Shown here: piece by piece, positions 1-9,040 of the stretch
How positions within the stretch are numbered: position 1 is the stretch's first letter
How the letters are laid out: each line of letters starts with the position of its first letter
Assembly (NCBI RefSeq): GCF_000428585.1
Contig: NZ_AUAF01000003.1
Location: 1 to 64,000 of the forward strand
Source: Zooshikella ganghwensis DSM 15267
GTDB lineage: Bacteria; Pseudomonadota; Gammaproteobacteria; Pseudomonadales; Zooshikellaceae
DNA: 64,000 bases
Reading direction: 5' to 3'
Position numbers and translations under genes: made by a program
The notes under the pieces: model-generated
The model's database searches: none
What the model was told of the DNA's origin: nothing
What the model saw: only the letters and a program-made list of their open reading frames with translations

Positions 1-263
1 CGCTGGGACTTATTAAGATGACTGAGGCGGCCATGATAGTTTGTTTCAAGCAGTTTCTTAACACCACCTGATCTATATTTTTCTACGTAAGAACGTAAGG
101 TTTCGTCATCGATGAGTAATGCATCTTTAACTTGGTTTAGCTTCCATCCGCTACCAAGCAAAATCACTGCATTGATTTTATACGCTGCATGACGATTGCG
201 CTCAGCCCTGTGAGCTATGCGCAACGCCTTTAATTCTTCTTCTGTGAGCCAAAATCCTTTCAT
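1..263 (-). CDS. IS630-like transposase, N-terminal part (continues past window start)
   Basis: The minus strand reads from an ATG at 261-263 to the window edge without a stop, beginning MKGFWLTEEELKAL and continuing with AHRAERNRHAAYKINAVILL, then a helix-turn-helix-like stretch with ALLIDDETLRSYVEKYRSGG. This resembles the N-terminal winged HTH DNA-binding region of IS630-family transposases. The DDE catalytic domain would lie outside the window. The insertion-sequence end should lie shortly after position 263, but I could not delimit its terminal repeat. The next gene (to 831) seems to have lost its 5' end here. The IS630 assignment rests on this short stretch only; another HTH transposase or helix-turn-helix protein is possible. 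Confidence 0.7.
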   Translation of the reverse strand, partial: MKGFWLTEEELKALRIAHRAERNRHAAYKINAVILLGSGWKLNQVKDALLIDDETLRSYVEKYRSGGVKKLLETNYHGRLSHLNKSQ

Positions 264-831
264 GGTCGCAATGGATATACAATTTCCCTTGTTAAATCAG
301 AAGATTAAACCTAATTCTCAAACGCTATGGGTATATAATGATGAGCGTGCTTCTTTTATGTATTACCCTGACGATGCGACTTCAGCAAGCAAATCTTCTC
401 ACCGAGTTATGCAAGTTGAGTATGTTGTGGTTACATCAGCATCAAACGATTATGAGTTCGATGGTAACCTTCAGTCTTTACCAGCCCCCATTAGAGCTCC
501 TCGCGGTTATTCAATTGCTGAAGACCTTAAAAAAGAAGGCTTGGATGTTGATGATAAAGCATCTGGCGATGAAAATAATATCAAGAAGCTATTAAGGAAT
601 AATAAAAGGTCAGTCGTAACCATTCCAGAAGTGGTTAATATGTTAAGTAAGCAACCAACCTACTCAGGTAAGTTAAAAATAAGCTCTAAGCCAATAAAAT
701 CTAAGTCTTACTTTATCCCATTTTCAAAAGCAAGCAGTATAGCGAGAGAAGAACAACAAGCTATTTGGAATGAAATTGCTAACGTGAGAGATGATGCTGA
801 CTTTATGTCAAATACAGCATCAAAATATTAA
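261..831 (+). pseudogene. 5'-truncated periplasmic solute-binding protein, C-terminal remnant
   Basis: The open frame from about 261 to 831 has no signal peptide and begins inside or at the edge of the neighbouring insertion sequence. The part from about residue 50 onward looks like the C-terminal lobe of a family-3-type substrate-binding protein: SSHRVMQVEYVVV, then APRGYSIAEDLKKEG, KLLRNNKRSVVTIPEVV, GKLKISSKPIKSKSYFIPFS and a final IWNEIANVRDDADFM. The pattern of a second-domain strand, hinge and terminal helix fits, but the first lobe is missing. I infer that a transposon insertion removed the promoter, signal peptide and N-terminal lobe. The exact junction is unknown. It could be expressed from the insertion sequence, but a lone lobe should not bind ligand normally. 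Confidence 0.6.
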
Positions 832-1300
832 TTCGAGTTTATACCAAAAATAAATTGTTTTTAGCGGAGCTAGTCTTAACAGCTTAGGCTAGGGCCTGTT
901 AATACTATTTGAATATCACTGTTATGTCGGTAAAAACACTCATCTAGGCGGGAAGCGAGAAGTTTAGTGGTTCTAAATGAACAATGAGCAACAACGAGTA
1001 ATGTTTTTACCATCATCACCCTACGGGCCGAGATTATTTTTCCACCTAACGGCGTTACAAGTCATTTATGTAGATTGAAAAGGCTACATCTTTCTTACAA
1101 AATATACATTCCCAATAAAAAGAATATATTTATTTCAGAAAAGTATTTTCACCCTACCTGCTTAACAGCTTAGCTATAACAATAACACCAGCACAAAAGA
1201 CTTGCTTTGGTACAAAAGATTTAGGGCACCGCTAAAATAGTGCATTTTTAAAGGTGTTCGTTATAGGGAAATTTAATCACACATAAAGGAGTACTATACC
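832..1300. other. Intergenic region with dispersed-repeat end
   Basis: No gene is supported here. At about 892-916 lies tagggcctgttaa followed by tactatttgaat, nearly identical to the reverse complement of about 30889-30912. The block after it (920-1075) has no coding sense and looks like non-autonomous element debris. The last 20 bases carry a good ribosome binding site (aaaggag) for the gene at 1301. Confidence 0.5.
892..916 (+). repeat. 25-bp dispersed repeat, copy 1
   Basis: The sequence tagggcctgttaa followed by tactatttgaat matches a minus-strand copy at about 30889-30912 with a single mismatch (t for c). Shorter relatives occur at 37831-37845 and, more diverged, at 33792-33810. Such a conserved edge is typical of the end of a mobile or miniature element. 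Confidence 0.6.
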
Positions 1301-2812
1301 ATGAAGCATCTAGTGTCAACTAAGAACCTTTTAAGGAAAAACATTGCCATTATTGGCGCTGGAGCCAGTGGGCTTTTCACAGCGGTTGCACTCAAAGAAA
1401 AAGGTTTTCAAAATATTGATATTTTTGAGTCAAAATCAAAAGTAGGCGGTATTACTGATACATTAACAGAATCTGACGGTACTACCGTCGACGTTTCAAA
1501 TAAGATAATCGATGGTATTTCACTGACAGCAGGAATTAAACCTGATGAAGAATATTTTAACTTTTTAAAAAGATATAGCGCCCAATTTATTGAAGGGAAA
1601 CGTGTTGCCTTTTTTGACCTTATTCAACGAAAAGAACTACCCACATTCAAATTCTTACTTGAAAACCCATTGAATACAATTAAGCAAATTGACCATATTG
1701 TTCGCTTACTCAAACAAATTATTCCTTTTGGATCGGACCCTGCAGCAGCAATACATTCAGGCGTTGTCAACCCTGGCGAAGATCTAGATAGTTTTTGTCA
1801 GCGCTGTGATATCCCATTATTTGCTGAACTGGCTCGCCAAAAGATGGCAGCAGTGACATTTTCGACAAGTGTTGTGCAAGATGCAGCAAGTGTATTATCT
1901 TATTTTATTGCATTTCCTTCAATTTTATTCTGGGTATTTGCTGCCTGTAAGCCTACTACCAACATCTTTGCGGAAGTAGATCCAATATTTTCTAAAGCCC
2001 GAGATGACCTGATGACAGGAAGTAATCCCTACCCAATGTCTTTAGGCGGACAAGGATTCCAAGGAGTGTTTGAAGACCTAGTAACACAAGAAGCATTGGC
2101 AGTACACTTGAATCAACCAGTTGAGCAACTCGTATTTGATACAAATACAACAAAATGGCATATACAACCCAAACTTGCACACTCGAATGAGTACACCTAT
2201 GACGTTGTTATCATAGCTACTCCACCCAATATTACCCGCAAATTACTTCCCCAAGATCACCCATTAGTTGCTTTATTTAATAACACTATCCAACCTGCTC
2301 ATGGCCGGGTTTGGGCTATTTCACTCTCTTCCAGCGACTTACCCAAGAGCATAATGGAAAATGACAATGTTTATGGGCCTGTGCTTGGCGTTAATATTGG
2401 GTATGAATCACTAGATACCCCCTTTGCTCTGTTCCACACTAGCCCACAAGGTTTATTTTTGTGTACAACACTGACAAAGGGGAGTTCTCCCATAGTTGAT
2501 GGTGCTCAAGCAGAGACTGTTATACAAAAAGAAACACCCCAACTCGCTGCAACTTTAGAAGAAAAAAGCCCAGGATTAACTCTTGGCAAAGTTCATCAAC
2601 TTTATGAGTATGCCTTCCCTTATTATCCTGATATTAACGTAGCCCCTAAAGATTTTTATTTGAAACTAGAAGCCGTTCAAGGCCACAATAATGTTTTTTA
2701 TATCTCTTCATTAAATGCAGGATTAACAATGCCTAACGCCTTAGCATACGCCCAAAAGCTGGCTAAGTTGATTTTAGAAAGAGGCTTAACCAGTCAGGAT
2801 AATTACATATAG
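1301..2812 (+). CDS. FAD-dependent amine oxidase-type flavoprotein
   Basis: 503 aa. A dinucleotide-binding Rossmann motif IAIIGAGASGLFTAVALKEKG sits at about residues 15-35, followed by the acidic strand end DIFESKSKVGG, which is the FAD-binding arrangement of flavin-containing amine oxidases, protoporphyrinogen oxidases and phytoene desaturase relatives. The C-terminal part (VFYISSLNAGLTMPNALAYAQKLAK) corresponds to the second FAD-contacting segment. There is no signal peptide, so it is probably cytoplasmic. Start choice is firm: AAAGGAG lies about 8 nt before the ATG. It stands alone between repeat-rich spacers, so the substrate cannot be told from context. Related enzymes oxidise amines or desaturate isoprenoids. 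Confidence 0.75.
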   Translation: MKHLVSTKNLLRKNIAIIGAGASGLFTAVALKEKGFQNIDIFESKSKVGGITDTLTESDGTTVDVSNKIIDGISLTAGIKPDEEYFNFLKRYSAQFIEGKRVAFFDLIQRKELPTFKFLLENPLNTIKQIDHIVRLLKQIIPFGSDPAAAIHSGVVNPGEDLDSFCQRCDIPLFAELARQKMAAVTFSTSVVQDAASVLSYFIAFPSILFWVFAACKPTTNIFAEVDPIFSKARDDLMTGSNPYPMSLGGQGFQGVFEDLVTQEALAVHLNQPVEQLVFDTNTTKWHIQPKLAHSNEYTYDVVIIATPPNITRKLLPQDHPLVALFNNTIQPAHGRVWAISLSSSDLPKSIMENDNVYGPVLGVNIGYESLDTPFALFHTSPQGLFLCTTLTKGSSPIVDGAQAETVIQKETPQLAATLEEKSPGLTLGKVHQLYEYAFPYYPDINVAPKDFYLKLEAVQGHNNVFYISSLNAGLTMPNALAYAQKLAKLILERGLTSQDNYI

Positions 2813-2856
2813 GTTGCGTTTATACACCATTGTCCAAAGTCAACATAACGTCAGTC

Positions 2857-2938
2857 GAACACACCGTAAACTCGTTCCTGAAGACTTGGTTGACGCTTCC
2901 TTGCGGCAAACAGTTCGACGGACGATATACAGACTTTG
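2857..2938 (-). repeat. Family-1 dispersed repeat, fragment
   Basis: Contains gaacacaccgtaaactcg and gcttccttgcggcaaacag, the reverse complement of the right half of the 375-bp repeat best seen at 55527-55903. Only about 80 bp is recognisable and neither terminal inverted repeat is present. Confidence 0.6.
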
Positions 2939-3053
2939 TCTTACAGGCCCTACATCGAAATATCGTTAGTCTCTGTTGAAAACTCTTAACATACCAGACT
3001 AGCCCTACTAAAAACCCTTCAAATTAAGTATGGTATTCCTCGAAACACGATTA

Positions 3054-3629
3054 TTAGCTATTAGATCTTTTTCGCCATAAAAGACCTATCACACCCAAAA
3101 AACCGAGCATGAGCGTATTAGGGGCTGTAACTTTGGTATACGAAACAGCATCTAACAATAGATGTCCATAATGACCACCTAACAAGTTTTGAATAGCCAG
3201 CGCACCATCTTCTGAACCTGTAAATTCGTAGCTGAAAGAATGCCAAACACCTGTTTGGCCAGACATACTATCAGCAAAATTTCCTTCATATGGCCAATTA
3301 GGGAATAATAACAGTGCTCCTTGAACGACTTCAGTTAGCAAATACTGAAACGTTAACCGATCACCTTTTGACCACTCTAGGTCAGTCCAAATTAATGCTG
3401 CACCGATGGGAAGCACTGCAAAATATTCTCCAGAAGCAGCATGGTAAACTTATCCTGCTGGGTCAGTAAATGACTGTACAATAGCAGGTGCTTCTAAGCC
3501 TACTTCATACATTCGATCACCCAGCTCTCCATCCTCAAAATCATCTTGTAACAATAATGCTTGTGCATTACTCATCCAGCCAATCATGATGAGACAAGCC
3601 ATTAGTCCTTGAAGTATTTTCTTGTGCAT
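3054..3629 (-). pseudogene. PEP-CTERM-type secreted protein interrupted by one in-frame TAA
   Basis: Read on the minus strand from the ATG at 3629 (AGGA ribosome site 8 nt upstream), the frame gives a signal peptide (MHKKILQGLMACLIMIGWM..AQA) and a mature start LLLQDDFEDGELGD. It meets a TAA at 3450-3452 after ..FTDPAG and then continues in the same frame, without a frameshift, as VYHAASGEYFAVLPIGAALI to the end. The C-terminus TKVTAPNTLMLGFLGVIGL plus WRKRSNS is a PEP-CTERM-like sorting tail: short polar motif, hydrophobic helix, basic end. All features of a functional exported protein of about 191 residues are there except for the stop. This is a single nonsense mutation, a sequencing error, or readthrough. 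Its DDFEDG start is common in surface proteins with a laminin-G/lectin-like fold, but no domain is assigned. Confidence 0.75.
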
Positions 3630-3691
3630 GGTCAATCCTATTAAATGACTAAAAATTTTAAATAAAAGTTTGTTGCTTAGCTATATACAAA

Positions 3692-3887
3692 ATATACCCA
3701 AAACGAAGGGTTTTTAGGGGTGGCCGTTAAGTGCTCCAGCATAAACTGCATTCCCACCATCCTTGGTAGTCAAGAGCGCTGACAACAAACCCTACTAATG
3801 TGTCGGAAACACATTAGAACAGCTTCGCTGGCCCGTTAGGGTGAGTGCTATGGATAGCGCACATAAAAATGATTCGTGAAGGGTATA
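3692..3887. repeat. Family-2 miniature element (tataccc/gggtata ends)
   Basis: The left end aatatacccaaaacgaaggg and right end cgtgaagggtata form a short terminal inverted repeat. Inside, ctaatgtgt at 3795-3803 and acacattag at 3809-3817 form a perfect 9-bp hairpin with loop cggaa. A second copy with the same ends lies at 23435-23562. It is placed just 3' of the 1693-aa gene, whose stop is at 3889, so the folded RNA might act in 3' end formation. Confidence 0.55.
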
Positions 3888-3888
3888 A

Positions 3889-6800
3889 TCACTCACTAAA
3901 AACCTGAGCCTCTTTCTTCTCTGGCTTTTCTACCCAGTCTTTAATTGCCATTTTTCTATAGTTATGCTGACCTTTTTTATCAATTTGAGTATAAAAATAC
4001 CATTTAACTGCAGGTTCATCCGTTGGTAGTTTTGGCAATTTATCCTTAGGTAGATTTAAGTTTTTACCTTCACGCTTCATATCTCGTAAGATGTCAATGT
4101 ACTTTTGTTCTGCAGCTTTAAGTACTTCCTTATCATTGGCGTTAGCAGCCCAAGGCACTACCGAGGCATCAGCCCACTTTTTAGGTGCAGGAATATAAAA
4201 GAAGCAGTCGTCATCATCATGTTGCGGTGCTTTAAAATGCTTATCACTCAGTCCTGATTCACCCTGACTTTTCATATTTTTTATCCAGAACTTAAAGTCA
4301 TGCATTTTCCCGGTATCGAGCTCAATTTTATCTTCATCGAGTAATCCAAATAAATCCCAAAATCCAGTATGACCTGCTTTATTTCCAAAAGGACGAAGGC
4401 CATTCACTTTATGCCCAGCAGGTGCTTTATAGTTTAACTTACTTACACTTGCATAAACATGGAATTTGAGTGTTTGCTTTGGCTGAAAGCCGGCTGAATT
4501 CGTTTTTGTCATACCCGTTCGAATGATTTCTAGCATTTGCTGTTTTTGGATCTTTTCATCCGTCAAAAACATTTTTATCAATTCGCGTGAGCGATAGTGT
4601 TTTTCATACAAATCATCTGCCACAATATTTTGAGCAAGTGGCGTGATTTTTAACAATTTAATTGACGATTGGTCTGCATTAATAGCATACTTATATCGCT
4701 CATTATTACCATAACCGACCGTTGTGACATCATATTTTGCTTCTATTTCCACCTCACCAACATATACAAGCTGACCTTTAATCTCAGGACCTAAGGTTGA
4801 ACCATTTGACTCTTCAGACAAATTAGCCGTATAGGCTAACAGATCAGAACGATGTTTCATTTCTTTATATTTTTTAGTGTCCAACTTATCCGCAAACACT
4901 AAAACACCAATATCAACCTCATCTTTCCAGTTGAAATCTTCAAGCTTTTCGTGATGTCCTACTGACTTTCTTTTACCGCTAAATGGCGTACCATTTAAAG
5001 CATACGCATACTTCGCAGACATAAAGAATGGACCTTGGTTGCTTACCCGTAACAAAGGTGCACCAATCGTATTACCATTAAATAACTTAGGGTACTGGTA
5101 AACACGTTCTTTGGACTTAAGAAATTCTTTATCAAACAGTAAATGCTCAAAGTGTTCGTCCTTAACATGGACGCCCTCAGGATCCCAGATAGGATTATTT
5201 CGCGAACTATCCACTGAAAGCATAAATTGACTATTCAAGGTTATTTCAGGCGCATCTTTTTTGAAACGCTCATACATTTCAATAACTACGCCAACCGTTG
5301 AACCAACACCTGGTGAGTATTTAAAGATATCAATTAACGGTAAACTACCATCCTTCATCAATTTATAGTAGTCGGCATCTTGACCATCAATACTGACAGG
5401 CCTTACTAACCGTGTACTGCGTGTATCACGACCGACTTTAACCTCATATTGATAGTGCATGGTGATACACTGCTCATTGGTTTTCCATTCTGCCCAGTCA
5501 GCAAGATAAACTGTTGAGCTGCTCATGGGTTTGGTGCCTTTAATGATTTTATGTTCACCAAACTTAAAACGGGGATAAAAAATAGCCCCATAGTGATCTT
5601 TAAACACCTGCTCCTCTGCTAGCAGTTCACCCTCGTCAAACTTCTGAGTAATATCTGTATAGGCAGGGCCTTCATTATCAGGCCAACCAGCGTTCACACG
5701 AATAGGTTTGACACAAATCGGTAATGGCCGCTCAATGGTGCGATTAGCATTTTTATCGACATCGTCGTAATAATCAGTATTGATGGTTTTATATTCTTCA
5801 TCTCTACGTAGTACGATAATAATACGTATTTCATCTAATGGGGAAATAGGCTTATTGTCAGTCCGTTGCAGGTATTTATCCAAGCGCTCCCATTCCGTTT
5901 TCTCTTGGGTACAAGGCTTAATATAAATGGCCGTATATTTATAAATACCATGGTCTAAACCCGCATAGGATAAATCCATGGTTGATATTAGAGCTTCTGC
6001 ACTGCTACTGCCCATATTATGAATAGGAAAACACCGCTGAAAGTTAACGGGAATCATATTCTTATCAATATTTGCCGGTCCTACAGGTAAAAACATACCA
6101 TTAACGCTGATAGAATGTGACTCATGACTATTCTTTAGCTTTTGCTTGCTGAAGTGTTCAAATTGTGTCATTAACAGAGAGGGGTTACTTTTTAACGTAA
6201 CATTATCTTCCCAAATATCTTCCATCCCTAAATAATCCATCCAAAACTGATCCAATGGATAATTTTGGTAAGTATCATTAGGGTATGGCCACTCTTTATT
6301 TAATACAAATAACTCAATAAATTTATCAATTTGATACTTTTTCAGTCCACTTTGATAACGATTCCAATCCAGTTCTCGGGTATTTTTTAAAAAGCTAAAG
6401 GTAAAGTCATATTCATGTGCCACACGGACCAGTAGTTTAACTAAACTATTTAATACCTCTGCACGGATTCGATATTGATTATTTAAATATTTTACATAAT
6501 CGACTTCGCCCTTTTGTGGGCTATAGTTAGTAATAAACATCCGATTGTATTTCGATTTCTTTTCCAGATCACCTTCTAATTTATTGTAAGCAATGTATTC
6601 ATTAATAAGATTATCATGCAAAAAGTCATCTAAGTGTTGAGCAAGCGAAACCATTGTTTTTGAGGTTTCACGAACAATTAAGATACAATTAGCGATTAAC
6701 ATTGTTTGCGGCACCATGGTTAAGACTCCACATGCCGAGTCAAATAACTTCCACAGAAAATCACTGACCGCTTGCTCATAAGCACAATAAGCAGCCACCT

Positions 6801-8970
6801 GTTGTTGACGGGTTTGCTCCAGGTTATACATCGCTTCTCGTGATGGACGAAAAATCCGCTCACCACAAGGCACACTAATAATTAACTCAACACGCCGACT
6901 TGTTATCAAGTTAACCGTCTTATCCTCATTACGCACAGGACGTGTTTCACCATGCCAGGTAATGGCCATGCTATCGGTTGCTATCCCCTTTTGCTCTAAT
7001 TGCTTCTTAATATGCAATACACGTCGGCGAGATAGGTCTTCATTGTATTGATCCGTTCCTTCTGGGCTGGCATGGCCCTCTAACCCAATCAGGGCATCAG
7101 GTCTGGTCAGGAGTTCCTTAATTTTATTAAAGGGTAAATCTGCCGTATAGTCTTCATCGTATTTAAAAATTATGGCCGCTCGCATAATATAGCGACCTTC
7201 TTTAAATCCGGATATCACTTTTGAGGTCGATGACGTAAGCTTACTGATTTCTTCTAATTGTTGTTGAGCCTGTTTAAAATCATCTGTAGCTGCTTCCCCT
7301 ACTTTTTCTTCATACAGTGCTAGTGTTTCATCAAAAAAAGCTTTACTGTCTTTGGCTGCTTGACTTTTCTGATTAACCTCAAGAAAGCTATTGATAACAC
7401 CTTTGGCATCCATTGCCAAGTTATAAGCCGCAAGTGCCCTTGTACCAAAGTGAATAAACCTGGGGTTAATCCCTATACGCGTACCGTTAAGCCATGTACT
7501 TTCGAAGTCTTTAATCCACTTTTCCGCTTCTGCTATAGCATTTTTACCTGGTGCAAACCATTCTGGCAGGTTATAAATTTGTTTAAGTTTTTCAAATTCA
7601 ATATAACGCCTTTCCTGCAAACTGCGCACAACGTCCATTGCTCTAGCACTGCGTTCGGCACTGATGCTATTGTTAACAAAATTCATTGCTCCCGCTATTT
7701 GTTCTTGGCGCCGGATATATTTTTGCTGATTGGTTAATGCTTCTTGAAACTTTCCCCAAGACTTCCACAACTCCTGACCATCAAAACCAAGACGTGCGAT
7801 AAGTACAGCATCTGTATGGCCTTGCTCAGTTAATACATTTTCTAAAAGCTGGCCTGCACTTTCTATGTAACTGGCATAACTGGTGCCCGGTTTCTTTTCA
7901 TTTGGATCAGGGTTAGGGTTATTGGCATAGGCTGTTGCTTTGCTTTGATCCTGATGTATTGTCTTTATGAAACCTTGCATAATCGACGAATATTCATGGC
8001 GCACACTAATATCATGCATATAGCTAGATAAACCAGGGCGTACATCCTTTTTTAAGTTGCCACTGGACATTTCACGAGTTATTTTTATAGTATCGCGAAA
8101 TACATCTGGGAATTGCTTAATAATAGCTTCTTCAAGGCTGATAGGGTCTGCATTGATAAGACAAATATCCGCGGTTGGTAGCCTAACATTGAATTTTATT
8201 TGTTCTTTGAGTTCATAGTAGTACTCACCATCTTCATTTTTAAAAAAAGTATAGTTAGTTTTTTCTATCTTATCTTTCAAACTTAAACTATAGGTTACTC
8301 GGATATTAAACAGGCCTTCGTTATTTATATTTTTCTTATTGATAGCAAAAGCAAATGGTAACGTGCCTCCTTCACTTATAATCGACACTCTGTTAGCTTG
8401 CTCATAGGGTGTATTATGCGGCCAAATATCAATGGTAGCGCCATCTAATAAATCATTCATTGAAAATGCAAATATTACTAAGGTAATACGGGGAATCACA
8501 ATTCCTTCATAAATATAATCATGAGGTTTATTTGACTCCTCAGGTTTCTCAAGCATTTTCTGTTCAATTTTAGTATTAACCTTAACACTAATACTGCTAT
8601 TCAGCTCTTTTTTACCTATAAGTTCTTCAATCTTCTCTAAAAACAAATCTGAGCCATAACCCGCATAGAGTTGAGCAATCACTTCCAGAGGGGGGAAATA
8701 TAACTTTATTTCATTATCGTTAGGGAAATTACGAATGCGGCAGCCTAAAGTAAAGTCTCCATTTACTTGATCAATAAATCCTTCTTCATTTGTCGACAGT
8801 AAGGCTATTTTATCCTCTTTCCCCACTAAAGGGCTTTCTGCCAGCATTAACATATTAGGGATAGGCCTTACTGTACCAGATTTAATCTCACTAGTTTGCG
8901 GATCTAGCTCTGCTGAAAATAAATAGCGCTCTTTAATAAAACGGCATTCATTTAACTTTTTTTGGCTCAT
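3889..8970 (-). CDS. Very large protein with internal OmpA-like domain, putative effector or envelope-assembly protein
   Basis: 1693 aa, no signal peptide. Residues ~1-300 are predicted beta-rich (e.g. GGTLPFAFAINKKN). Residues ~340-600 are mostly helical and charged. Residues ~600-705 form an OmpA/MotB-like peptidoglycan-binding domain: GLEGHASPEGTDQYNEDLSR, then RRVLHIKKQL and finally SRRVELII. In OmpA the diaminopimelate-binding Asp follows GHT; here GHAS replaces it, while the later Arg is kept. A hydrophobic stretch (GVLTMVPQTMLIANCILIV) follows at ~745-765. The remaining ~900 residues match nothing I recognise and contain an acidic DDDDCFF patch near the end. It is last in a minus-strand trio with a lipoprotein and a 514-aa protein. 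Lack of a secretion signal plus a mid-chain OmpA domain suggests delivery by a specialised system, such as a type VI effector; this is inference. Confidence 0.7.
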   Translation of the reverse strand: MSQKKLNECRFIKERYLFSAELDPQTSEIKSGTVRPIPNMLMLAESPLVGKEDKIALLSTNEEGFIDQVNGDFTLGCRIRNFPNDNEIKLYFPPLEVIAQLYAGYGSDLFLEKIEELIGKKELNSSISVKVNTKIEQKMLEKPEESNKPHDYIYEGIVIPRITLVIFAFSMNDLLDGATIDIWPHNTPYEQANRVSIISEGGTLPFAFAINKKNINNEGLFNIRVTYSLSLKDKIEKTNYTFFKNEDGEYYYELKEQIKFNVRLPTADICLINADPISLEEAIIKQFPDVFRDTIKITREMSSGNLKKDVRPGLSSYMHDISVRHEYSSIMQGFIKTIHQDQSKATAYANNPNPDPNEKKPGTSYASYIESAGQLLENVLTEQGHTDAVLIARLGFDGQELWKSWGKFQEALTNQQKYIRRQEQIAGAMNFVNNSISAERSARAMDVVRSLQERRYIEFEKLKQIYNLPEWFAPGKNAIAEAEKWIKDFESTWLNGTRIGINPRFIHFGTRALAAYNLAMDAKGVINSFLEVNQKSQAAKDSKAFFDETLALYEEKVGEAATDDFKQAQQQLEEISKLTSSTSKVISGFKEGRYIMRAAIIFKYDEDYTADLPFNKIKELLTRPDALIGLEGHASPEGTDQYNEDLSRRRVLHIKKQLEQKGIATDSMAITWHGETRPVRNEDKTVNLITSRRVELIISVPCGERIFRPSREAMYNLEQTRQQQVAAYCAYEQAVSDFLWKLFDSACGVLTMVPQTMLIANCILIVRETSKTMVSLAQHLDDFLHDNLINEYIAYNKLEGDLEKKSKYNRMFITNYSPQKGEVDYVKYLNNQYRIRAEVLNSLVKLLVRVAHEYDFTFSFLKNTRELDWNRYQSGLKKYQIDKFIELFVLNKEWPYPNDTYQNYPLDQFWMDYLGMEDIWEDNVTLKSNPSLLMTQFEHFSKQKLKNSHESHSISVNGMFLPVGPANIDKNMIPVNFQRCFPIHNMGSSSAEALISTMDLSYAGLDHGIYKYTAIYIKPCTQEKTEWERLDKYLQRTDNKPISPLDEIRIIIVLRRDEEYKTINTDYYDDVDKNANRTIERPLPICVKPIRVNAGWPDNEGPAYTDITQKFDEGELLAEEQVFKDHYGAIFYPRFKFGEHKIIKGTKPMSSSTVYLADWAEWKTNEQCITMHYQYEVKVGRDTRSTRLVRPVSIDGQDADYYKLMKDGSLPLIDIFKYSPGVGSTVGVVIEMYERFKKDAPEITLNSQFMLSVDSSRNNPIWDPEGVHVKDEHFEHLLFDKEFLKSKERVYQYPKLFNGNTIGAPLLRVSNQGPFFMSAKYAYALNGTPFSGKRKSVGHHEKLEDFNWKDEVDIGVLVFADKLDTKKYKEMKHRSDLLAYTANLSEESNGSTLGPEIKGQLVYVGEVEIEAKYDVTTVGYGNNERYKYAINADQSSIKLLKITPLAQNIVADDLYEKHYRSRELIKMFLTDEKIQKQQMLEIIRTGMTKTNSAGFQPKQTLKFHVYASVSKLNYKAPAGHKVNGLRPFGNKAGHTGFWDLFGLLDEDKIELDTGKMHDFKFWIKNMKSQGESGLSDKHFKAPQHDDDDCFFYIPAPKKWADASVVPWAANANDKEVLKAAEQKYIDILRDMKREGKNLNLPKDKLPKLPTDEPAVKWYFYTQIDKKGQHNYRKMAIKDWVEKPEKKEAQVFSE

Positions 8971-9040
8971 ATATAATACTGCTTATATAGTTAATACTGT
9001 AGAGAGCAATCTAAAAAACATTATTTACACAAATTTATCG

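Noticed and set aside
3795-3817. CRISPR-like hairpin
   Set aside because: A single palindrome inside a family-2 element; no regularly spaced repeats. No CRISPR array seen anywhere in the window.
7360-7737. 125-codon plus-strand frame
   Set aside because: Shadow of the 1693-aa gene on the opposite strand.
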